Shown here piece by piece: positions 17,254 through 25,300 of a DNA stretch of 46,535 bases. The stretch lies in IMG/VR virus record IMGVR_UViG_3300021197_001925, positions 1-46,535 of that record; one strand, written 5' to 3'. The notes under the pieces are model-generated. The model saw only the letters and a list, made by a program, of their open reading frames with translations. It did not search any database and had not been told where the DNA came from. Made by a program: the position numbers and the translations under genes. The first letter of the stretch is position 1. Each line of letters starts with the position of its first letter. The DNA is from a virus.

Positions 17254-18000
17254 ATGTCTATCTTGAAGAAACCCACCCCAGGTGGCAGTGACGACTTCAT
17301 CAGATCTGCAAGCACTTGGTCGGCTGTCATTGACGTTGTTAATGCATATCACTCGGGAGCCTTTGAGATTCCAAGTCCTCGCAAGGATCTTGTCCATCGA
17401 CTTAGGGGCTCATCTCACAAAGGCTTGTCTGTTGGCGATGTTGTGTGTGTGGATGATTCAGAATCGTTCAGCACATTCAGCGTAAAGAATCCTGTAGTAA
17501 AGCTGAAGGATCCAGAATGGACTTCCTCGATTTCTTCTTTGCTGATAGTAGGTTCACCGGCAGCAGGAAAGCAAACTTCTGTGGACCTACTCCAGTCTCA
17601 GTGGTCAGTCTGCGAACTCGCGACTTCTGTAAGCGAGTCTGATCGAGACAAGAAGAGGTATGTGATGCTCAACCCTGATTCTTCTGAACCTAACAAGCTA
17701 AAGGCAGCGGCGTCAGGAATCTATCGGATATTGACATACTCTCCTGATGGATCCAAAGCGTTGATCGATACCACGGTCTCTCAGAATCTCTGGAGATACA
17801 AACTCGAGGATGAGTTTGAGGACAAGAAAGCCAAGGCACAACTCTTAGATATTAATGGAGATGCCTTTACTTCATCTGGACAGAGTATTGATCTTCGGGA
17901 CGAGCTCGGATTTATGGATGATCAAGAAAAGGATGACGAAGGGGTGTGCATAAACACCGGCAACGACTTCCATGCAATACAGGCTGTATGTAATGAGTAG
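17254..18000 (+). CDS. Hypothetical tail-tip protein
   Basis: 248 residues. The middle contains SH3-like stretches: 'LRGSSHKGLSVGDVVCVDDS', a 'SLLIVGSPAAGKQTSVDLLQ' segment, and 'GIYRILTYSPDGSKALIDTT'. The 'GSPAAGK' looks like part of a P-loop but lacks the final T/S-bearing context and any Walker B, so I do not call an ATPase. Position in the tail operon supports a minor virion protein. The last bases overlap the next start. Confidence 0.5.
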   Translation: MSILKKPTPGGSDDFIRSASTWSAVIDVVNAYHSGAFEIPSPRKDLVHRLRGSSHKGLSVGDVVCVDDSESFSTFSVKNPVVKLKDPEWTSSISSLLIVGSPAAGKQTSVDLLQSQWSVCELATSVSESDRDKKRYVMLNPDSSEPNKLKAAASGIYRILTYSPDGSKALIDTTVSQNLWRYKLEDEFEDKKAKAQLLDINGDAFTSSGQSIDLRDELGFMDDQEKDDEGVCINTGNDFHAIQAVCNE

Positions 18001-18841
18001 GCGAGGATGTGGATGTTGTGGAAGGTGTGATTTCTGTGATTGCTTTTGCAACCCAGATAATCCAAACCTAAGAGACGGCGAGGTTTGCTCGGAGCATGGG
18101 CTCGACCCACAGCCAAGCGAATCAGAGAGAAGTGCTCTGTTTGACCTCTACGATTTCGCAATGCTTATTTGCAACTCAAATGCAGCGAAGGACGACGAGT
18201 TTGAAATAAAGCTCAATGGATACGATTTTGGAAATGTAAGCGAACTTGGCGAAGATATTTGCAAGGGGAAATTTTTTACTACAAACGAAGACATGCTCGA
18301 GCGGATTCGTAAGGATGTCTTCAATGACAACAGCCCAAGCGTTGACTTGGATGCAGACCTGTACTGCGAACACACTCCTCTCTGCTGCATGAGAAACACA
18401 TTCGATCTTTCAGAGTACAAGAGCGTTGATCGGCAAGCGTTCAACTTCTGTGGTGACAATCCGATTCAGTTCAAAAGAACAAAAGCAAACTTTAATGGTA
18501 ACTTTGGGCGGATACTTATTTACCGAATGGGTCCTTCGGAATCACATATAGACCATTACTCTTCCCTCTTTAGCCCAGACCAGCATTGCGAAACTTCAGA
18601 AAGAGAAGACAGTGACGGGAACGTGCAGAAGTATGTCAAGAAGAGCACTAAGATTTGCACCGTCCATGCAGGCACTTACATTATACCTTCTAGGTATGAT
18701 TACATTGATAGCGCAGGAGGACGCGAGCTAGACCCTGAGTCAGGCGTTGGGCAGATTTACACTCCAACTGTTTCGCAGAGGTGTTGCTTCTGCAATCATC
18801 ATGTCAGAGACACGATTTTAGATTACAGGTATGGTGGTTGA
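17993..18841 (+). CDS. Cysteine-rich tail-region protein
   Basis: 282 residues from ATG 17993, which overlaps the previous TAG; an earlier ATG at 17972 has no advantage. Seven cysteines fall in the first 19 residues (C-G-C-C-G-R-C-D-F-C-D-C-F-C region), with further pairs mid-protein (CCM) and near the end (CCFCNHH), about 19 in all. The grouping suggests metal binding or disulphide-stabilised loops in a virion protein at the tail tip. No catalytic motif seen; family not recognised. Confidence 0.6.
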   Translation: MSRRGCGCCGRCDFCDCFCNPDNPNLRDGEVCSEHGLDPQPSESERSALFDLYDFAMLICNSNAAKDDEFEIKLNGYDFGNVSELGEDICKGKFFTTNEDMLERIRKDVFNDNSPSVDLDADLYCEHTPLCCMRNTFDLSEYKSVDRQAFNFCGDNPIQFKRTKANFNGNFGRILIYRMGPSESHIDHYSSLFSPDQHCETSEREDSDGNVQKYVKKSTKICTVHAGTYIIPSRYDYIDSAGGRELDPESGVGQIYTPTVSQRCCFCNHHVRDTILDYRYGG

Positions 18842-19208
18842 TATGAAGTGCAGCCAATGCCCAGCTGACATGGTGGACATACAAGGCTCTGCCTATGTTT
18901 GCGATTCATGTGGTTACACACATATTGTGGATCGCCTGTCTATAAAACGCATGGGGGTCGGCACGCGACTCGCTGAGAAGATTCCTTCGTGGATGCCCAA
19001 GCCCCGTGGGTGTAACTGCTCGGGACAGGCATCTTGGATCAACGACCTTGGCGTGTCTGGCGCAGAAGAAAAGTTCGACTTGATTGTCGATCACTTGGTG
19101 TCCCAGTCGTCCAAAACATGGATGAGACATTCGCCAGAATCGCTTCGAAGAAAGACAGCAGCAAAGTGGCTGCGAGAAGCAATAGACGAAGAGCGAGCTA
19201 ACCAATAG
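18831..19208 (+). CDS. Zinc-ribbon protein of the tail operon
   Basis: 125 residues, or 121 if ATG 18843 is used (GGTGG 4 nt upstream). The N-terminal 30 residues hold C-x2-C ... C-x2-C (CSQC ... CDSC), a zinc ribbon. The middle 'GCNCSGQASWINDLG' followed by a helical 'LIVDHLV' is a second conserved-looking unit of a kind I recall from planctomycete phage tail operons. It ends the second structural gene run; a candidate late promoter begins directly after its TAG. Confidence 0.6.
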   Translation: MVVDMKCSQCPADMVDIQGSAYVCDSCGYTHIVDRLSIKRMGVGTRLAEKIPSWMPKPRGCNCSGQASWINDLGVSGAEEKFDLIVDHLVSQSSKTWMRHSPESLRRKTAAKWLREAIDEERANQ

Positions 19209-19243
19209 TCCAGCATTGGACCTATGCTAGTCGTCTGCATTCT
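19209..19243 (+). promoter_or_regulatory. Candidate phage late promoter, copy 3
   Basis: TCCAGCATTG at 19209-19218 begins immediately after a TAG, and TGCATTCT lies at 19236-19243 with a 17-bp spacer between GCATTG and TGCATT. The distance to the GTG start at 19324 is 115 bp, matching the two other copies (111 and 114). The first box here is a near palindrome, GTCCA-GCAT-TGGAC. Confidence 0.38.
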
Positions 19244-19323
19244 TATCAAGCACCCCTTCTTGTAAGTTACCAATCGGTAAGCCTTTAGGCTTTGGCTAGC
19301 TATACTACCGAAGGATTAGAATC

Positions 19324-19731
19324 GTGGCATACAAAATTGCAGACACAGTGTTTGACCAAGCACTGAACTACTTGAAAAGCAACTGCGACACAGTGGTTGT
19401 TCTCTCTGGCGACCCCGCCAACTTTACTGAAGCTGTGACTAACAATGGTGGCAACAATAAAAAGATTGCCACAGTCTCTGTCACCTCAAGCAGCTTCACG
19501 CTTGCCGATGGAGCGGCAGATGGACGGAAGCTTACTGTTGCGGCTCAGAACGATGTAGCAGTGGTCGCTGGCGGTGACGCCTCGCATGTGGCGTGGCTGG
19601 ACACATCTGGCTCTGGCACGGTCTTGTTCGTGACTCAACTCACGACCAACCGAACTGGACTAACAGTATCTGACACGCTCGATATTCCAGCACACTTTGC
19701 TGCATTCCGAGACGCTGTAGTAGCCAGCTAG
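19324..19731 (+). CDS. Virion-associated protein of the tail-fibre region
   Basis: 135 residues from GTG 19324 (AAGGATT upstream). The form 'MAYKIADTVFDQALNYLKSN' plus repeated short strands ('KKIATVSVTSSSFTLADGAA', 'GGDASHVAWLDTSGSGTVLF') and a closing 'GLTVSDTLDIPAH' is one I recall from many marine and alphaproteobacterial phages as a small beta-rich protein of unknown role. It starts a new transcription unit after the third late-promoter candidate. Confidence 0.6.
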   Translation: MAYKIADTVFDQALNYLKSNCDTVVVLSGDPANFTEAVTNNGGNNKKIATVSVTSSSFTLADGAADGRKLTVAAQNDVAVVAGGDASHVAWLDTSGSGTVLFVTQLTTNRTGLTVSDTLDIPAHFAAFRDAVVAS

Positions 19732-19756
19732 CCTAGACAGCCTCGGTGGTGACAAG

Positions 19757-20653
19757 GTGAGGTTACTAGCAACTCCGAGTAGTCCAAAGTACTCCTTTGT
19801 TCTGATCGATGTATCTGACGGATCCGTAAAAAAGATCCCGTCAGATCCTAGGGAAAAAGACCTGGGTGCTAGTAGCTCGCGTCCTCCACATAGACCGTTT
19901 GGTTTCACATGGGACTCTGACTGGATCTATGTGGCTAACAGAAGAAACCTTTGCGTCTATGACAAAAGTCTTTCTTTTGTAGATAAAGTCGAGGGTGTGC
20001 TTGATGACAACACTCATCAGATAGCTATGTATGGGGACCTCATCGTAGCGACCATGACAAGCAATGATGCGATTTGTTTTTACAGCAAGTCTACCCAAAG
20101 ATGTTTCTACTTCAGCTTGAGTCTTTTTGACTTCGTCAAGACGGTTCCTTCTGTTAAAAACGAGAGGCATCACGTTAATTGCGTTGTTGTTCAGGGGTGC
20201 TTCGTTTACGTCAATCTTCACAACAGAGGCCAAAGGAAAAGCCAAGTGTTAGTGTTAGACATGAAGTCTAAAAAGATGGTCGATGTCATTGAACACCAAG
20301 CATACTCCAGCCATGGTCTTGGGGTCGAGCCAGGTATCTACACAACTGTCGATACAGGCAGGACGCAGGACTTGGTTTCTCAAGGAACCAGACTCGCCTT
20401 CTGCCCTAATCCTAAGAGCTTCTGTCGCGGATTGGCTGGCGGCGTAGGCAACTTTTTCGCCAGTCATTTCCGCCCTGCTGTCAGGCGATTCAGAGGTGTC
20501 GGGGATTCAACAATCGAAGTCATTAAGGATTGGTCTTGGATCCCGTCGATGGCTATCACGCTTGATGGTGTCGGGTCAATCAACGACTTGCGGATCATAG
20601 ACGGATTTGATTCTTGTCACCACAATTCAGTGGAGTGTCCTCTATGCTTTTAG
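19757..20653 (+). CDS. Beta-propeller-like protein in the tail-fibre cluster
   Basis: 298 residues from GTG 19757. Repeated blades of about 40-45 residues are visible as a W/Y-x-V-x-N/D turn followed by a strand pair: 'FGFTWDSDWIYVANRRNLCV', 'HQIAMYGDLIVATMTSNDAI', 'HHVNCVVVQGCFVYVNLHNR', 'SSHGLGVEPGIYTTVDTGRT', 'RGLAGGVGNFFASHF'. The H-x-(I/V/L) at blade starts suits the six-bladed NHL/SMP-30/DUF4915-like propellers. Placed among fibre genes it could be a receptor-binding or glycan-modifying virion part; an enzymatic role is not ruled out. Confidence 0.55.
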   Translation: MRLLATPSSPKYSFVLIDVSDGSVKKIPSDPREKDLGASSSRPPHRPFGFTWDSDWIYVANRRNLCVYDKSLSFVDKVEGVLDDNTHQIAMYGDLIVATMTSNDAICFYSKSTQRCFYFSLSLFDFVKTVPSVKNERHHVNCVVVQGCFVYVNLHNRGQRKSQVLVLDMKSKKMVDVIEHQAYSSHGLGVEPGIYTTVDTGRTQDLVSQGTRLAFCPNPKSFCRGLAGGVGNFFASHFRPAVRRFRGVGDSTIEVIKDWSWIPSMAITLDGVGSINDLRIIDGFDSCHHNSVECPLCF

Positions 20654-21255
20654 AAACAAAGGTCATTCATTCTCCAGCCTTGGAGGATGAGCTCAACAAG
20701 GTTCTAGAGCTAAGAAATAAAAATGACGGGGAGTTCGTAAACTCGGAACGTCTTAAGTTCGTAGTGGACGAGCACTACGTTAGGAACAGGTGTAGCACTC
20801 AGACCCTGATGGAGATAATCAAAACAGAGCGCAATAGAGACAGGGCTCTTGGAGACAGTTCGAAATGCATGTTTCGAATGAGACACCTAAGAAAGCGATT
20901 GACTGAAGTCGCAAGGCAGGAGTTCATCAATAACAGACTGATGGACTCAGAGCACTCGATAAGCATCTCGGGAAATGGATGGTATCCCAAAGACAGCTAC
21001 ATGGGTTGGCACACTAACCGATGTACGCCTGGGCTAAGAGTCTATTGCAACTGGGCAGAAGAGCCAGGCAAGAGCGGCCTCTACTATTACTACGAAGGTC
21101 ACGACACCGAGCGTCGAGTCATGATCGACGACAAAGGGTGGAACTTTCGAGTTTTTTCCACAAGCGGAAAGTTTCCGTTTTGGCATTCAGTGTTTTCACA
21201 CACTGATCGCGTATCGGTAGGCTTTAGACTCTTTAAGGAGAAGCCCAATGTATGA
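20644..21255 (+). CDS. 2OG-Fe(II) oxygenase-like (cupin-fold) protein
   Basis: 203 residues from ATG 20644, overlapping the previous stop; the frame opens at 20614. The C-terminal half has 'YMGWHTNRCTPGLRVYCNWA', 'GLYYYYEG', 'WNFRVFST' and 'FWHSVFSHTDRVSVGFRL', which fits a double-stranded beta-helix fold of a marine-phage family I recall. The expected metal triad His-x-(Asp/Glu)...His would be His-x-Asn here (HTN), so catalysis is doubtful. It may modify or bind a fibre protein, or act as a structural relative of the oxygenases. Confidence 0.45.
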   Translation: MLLETKVIHSPALEDELNKVLELRNKNDGEFVNSERLKFVVDEHYVRNRCSTQTLMEIIKTERNRDRALGDSSKCMFRMRHLRKRLTEVARQEFINNRLMDSEHSISISGNGWYPKDSYMGWHTNRCTPGLRVYCNWAEEPGKSGLYYYYEGHDTERRVMIDDKGWNFRVFSTSGKFPFWHSVFSHTDRVSVGFRLFKEKPNV

Positions 21256-22303
21256 TGATACATATACAGACGACACGCCGATGATGGATGACCCAGGCGG
21301 CGGCGGCAGTGGCAGTGGATACAACTATCAGTTGTATGTCAGCAGTTCGGTATCTGCCACATCAGTAAGCAGCTTCTCGGTGTCAGGAACTAATCAGGTC
21401 GCAGTTAACAACTCGAAAGTTAGATCGCAGTGCGAGCAAGTTAACGTAGTTTCTGACACTCCATCCTTCTCTGTAACAGTTGGATCTGGTTCAAACACTT
21501 ATGGATCTGGCAACAAATTTTATATCGATACTGCAGTCGTTCCGTCACTGAGGGACATCGTAACTGACTCGGCAACATATAGGTTTGATCAGTCACATGC
21601 TAGTAACGCTGGTCACCCTATAGCTTTCTCAACGACACCAGATGGAGTTCACGAAACTGGGTCAGAGTACACCAGCGGTGTAACTTCTGTTGGAACACCA
21701 GGAACATCTGGTGCATACACCGAGGTCACTATTACCCAGAACTCCACTCCGTTCCTTTACTACTATTGCCAAAACCATTCTGGAATGGGTAGCGATCCTT
21801 GGTCGAGTGAGGGCTTTACTGGCGAACTAAATGCGACACCAGTTTCATCTATCTATGGATGGACGGCAGGAAGCTTGTCTTCGCCAAGTATTTATTATTC
21901 TCGACTTGGTGTTTTCAATACAGTAGCGGATCCATCCACCACTTGGGCTCAGTTGTCGATTCCGTCTGACGGTCACCTGGCCTTCAATTACAACGCTGAC
22001 TCGTCAGACGAAAGAGTCTACGTTTACAAAAACGGATTGCTTCAGCAAACGCTTACTTACAACGGTGACTTGGAATCAGAGACAGCGGGGCCGCAAGGTT
22101 CATTTGCTTTAGCAGTAGCCGAAGGCGATGTGATTAAGTGGGCATTCGAGTCAATTTACTACACTGCATGGATCGATGACATTAGCCTTTCGCTCGCTGG
22201 CGTCTTCAGCATTTCTGTCGCGAGCTCCCAAGTGATTTCTGAGGCATTGTCTCCGATGATCTATCTGACTCGGAAAGTTACTCGAACTGCAAATTTCTGG
22301 TGA
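21248..22303 (+). CDS. Tail protein with cupredoxin-like (type 1 copper) domain
   Basis: 351 residues. After an acidic, Gly-rich N-terminus, residues about 95-180 form a cupredoxin-like unit: 'SATYRFDQSHASNAGHPIAF', then 'EYTSGVTSVGTPGTSGAYTE', then 'FLYYYCQNHSGMG'. The upstream His plus Cys-x2-His-x2-Met is the type 1 copper ligand set. I recall this domain in cyanophage and other marine virion proteins. The remainder is a beta-sandwich resembling a carbohydrate-binding module. It also contains the serine-rich S-x-x-S-Q-C repeat seen in the next gene, so the two probably form one fibre assembly. Confidence 0.7.
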   Translation: MYDDTYTDDTPMMDDPGGGGSGSGYNYQLYVSSSVSATSVSSFSVSGTNQVAVNNSKVRSQCEQVNVVSDTPSFSVTVGSGSNTYGSGNKFYIDTAVVPSLRDIVTDSATYRFDQSHASNAGHPIAFSTTPDGVHETGSEYTSGVTSVGTPGTSGAYTEVTITQNSTPFLYYYCQNHSGMGSDPWSSEGFTGELNATPVSSIYGWTAGSLSSPSIYYSRLGVFNTVADPSTTWAQLSIPSDGHLAFNYNADSSDERVYVYKNGLLQQTLTYNGDLESETAGPQGSFALAVAEGDVIKWAFESIYYTAWIDDISLSLAGVFSISVASSQVISEALSPMIYLTRKVTRTANFW

Positions 22304-22314
22304 GGTAAGGTTGA

Positions 22315-25300
22315 ATGGCTATAGAAAAAATACAGGTTTCGGACTTTGGGTTTTCTGACTTAGGTCCTTACCAAGTACAGCCAGATGTTTTCCATCTTGC
22401 AGCCAGTGGGGGAAGCAATGACCCAAAGTATGCCGCTAGGATCTTGTTGAGCAATTACACTGGAGTGAACGGTCCAGTGCGAGAGGTGGGAATTGCAAGG
22501 TACTTCGTGGGCTCAGGTTTTCAGGACATACCGAACGACTATTACGACATACAACTAAACATCAGAACTGGCAGCGACAATCCGAGTCAAAGGATGATAA
22601 TCGCTGGGGTAAAAGGTAATAACCCCTCGTTGCTAACCAACGGTTATGTTTTCAAGACTAGCTTCCTTGCTCGTCAGACATCGTTTCAAGTTGAATCTCT
22701 CGCGTCAAACGGAGTTTTTTCTGTCGGAGTAAAAGACATTGTTGACGAGCTAGTGGACTCTCAACAGGAGTCTGGTGAAGAAGATTCTTATTTGGATTTC
22801 GCGTTCTATTTGTTTGACCCTCAAACATCTGGCTTGGGTCCTGATCGTGAGGCAGTGTGGTTTACCGAATCAAGCGTTTCTCCGGTTGACACGAACGACC
22901 TGTTCAGCCTCGACTTCTACAGATCAGTGAACTACCCGCTTTATTTAGATAACTCGGAATCCTCTTCTGAATCCACTGCTAACAACATCGTAGGACTGGG
23001 CGACGAGGTGTCTTGGCATACACCAGAGACTCAAGTACTCGCTCTTAAAAACACCTTGCTTCAGCCTAATCATGTTTCACTGAGGCATAAGCGTGCGTAC
23101 ATAAGTGATGTCCAGAACCTGCCATACAATGCCTTGGACTTCTGGAACGAAGACGGCTCGCTTCGTTTTGGGGAAGGGTCAACGTCTGAGGGACCTGCTC
23201 ACGCTAGGTATCTTTCTTTCTTGTCAGGACTCGACCTTGATTTTGACTTAGAGAAAGAATCTGAAGTAACAGTTTCTTTCTGGTTTCAATTGACACATGA
23301 GAGCAGGGGGAAACACCTTCCTATCCTTGGGAATGTAGGACCTAACCGATCAACAGGAATGTGGTTTAGTGTTACGCCTTACACTAATGCTGATATCGTT
23401 ATTCTGAGATGGTACTTAGGGTATGGGTCAGGTAGCCAAATCATGGACTATCCGATTTCTATACATCTCCCTGACAGCGGTGAGGTATCTAGTTTTTACC
23501 ATGTTTGCGCGAGGACAAAGTTATTCGACCCTGACGGCAATGTCTACACACAAACAAACCCACCGATGGGTATGTACAGGTTCTTTCAAGTCGTTAGAGA
23601 AGATGGCGAAGTTGTTTACGAAGTAAGTGAGGACACATTCAGTAGTAGATACGATGTCGTGCCAAACATAGGCGGTCCATCTCAGAGGGTTTCGTTGCCG
23701 AGTGCATATTGGGAATCTGGCAATGGAGTGAACAACTATACTGATAACTACATAGGCTACATATCGGGATACGATAATCGTGGCATTGCTCCTAGAGAAA
23801 ATGCTTTCGAAGGTAGCCTTAAGGACATCAGGATGTACAGTAGATGCATCTCGCCTAGAGAGGTTGATAGGCTTTCAAGTGAGGCGGGGACGCAGGGTGG
23901 CATCAAGCAGACGGATACAGATTCAGCCGAATCTCGATCTAATGCTTCTGAAGTTCAGCTGAATTTCGGTAACTTCCCCGCCGAAAGTTGCGAATCTTCT
24001 TCTCACGCAAAGTCGTTTTCTCTTTCAAGAGACAGTCAGGTAATACTGTCGGGATCAGAGTCTTCAGCAGAAGCCAAGGCATTCCTTATCAAGGCCAAGA
24101 TCCTTGCAAGTCCAATTGCTTCAGCTTCGCAGTGCTCGATCTTGGGGCCGGTTTCTCGCGAGAGCCTCCTGCCTCTTGACTCCAGCCAGACTGCTCCTCA
24201 CTGTCAATCTTTTTCGCTTGCAATAAGCGGGGCTGCAAACACCGATGACTTGGTTTCATTATCAATTGCTAGCCAAGTAAACTTAGATGCTCATGTTTAC
24301 CTAGATGGCCTTGATGAGTCTCTTTGGTACTGTCCTTCACTTGACGATGTAAACGAAGGGGGTCCCCAGTTGGAGGACTTCTCTTCCAGCGACAACCGAG
24401 CTTTTCTAGAGAAGATTCTCGGCGGTTCCGAAAGCGACATGTGGCAACTCCTTGACGGCAATGGTGGATCCCGTTCGCTTCAGGTGGGGTCAAGGTCACA
24501 CTGCACTATTCCAAGCCCAGTGTTTAGCGAATCAACGACTTCTGCGTCAGTGTCGATTCACTGGAAAGACACCAGTCAGTATGGAGGTGACGCTTTTCTT
24601 TACAACAAGGATTCTGTTTACCTTGCAGTTCAAGTCCAGCCAAACACAAACCAGATAACGGTTTCTACAAGCATAGCATCAGTATCAGGAAACGTGTCTT
24701 CTGTCGAGGATATGAATCATGTCGTAATGACTTACCAAGACAACGGAGAGATTAGTCTTTACATTGACGGCGATCTAGTTGCGTCTGCTCCTCATGTTGG
24801 AAGCAACCATAGTCGCAACGGCGATAGCTTAAGGCGGTTAATCGGAGGCGGTAGCTCGCCCAGCGGCCAGTTCGATGATTTAAGACTGTATGACAATAGG
24901 GTGCTAACTCCACATGAGGTCAAGTGGCTTTACGATGGGCAGGACCGAGGCGGACGAGGCGTCACAGGACCTGCCCCACTGGAAGCAGTTAGTTTAGAAG
25001 CAGGGACGCTGTGTGAAGAAGTAAATATCGTCCCTGATCTTACAGTCGATCCAGCCCAGACTGGAAGCCAGGTAACTGAACCAGGTTTATCAATCCTATT
25101 CCCTTTACTAGCGGACGATTTGCAATCCTCGTCTACCTGCTCTGAGACAGACATCATAGTTCGGAACTTTGACTTTGACAGAGACCCGCTCATCATCGGG
25201 GACAGGATGAGTAACTCGTTGGAGAGAGCGGTCCTTGAGTTTTCTATACAGGGCGTGACAACAAGGTTGCCGGTCTATTTGCACATGGGAGTTGAAGATG

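Noticed and set aside
17254-18000. P-loop ATPase from G-S-P-A-A-G-K
   Set aside because: The lysine is followed by Q-T, no Walker B or other motif is present, and the context is a tail operon.
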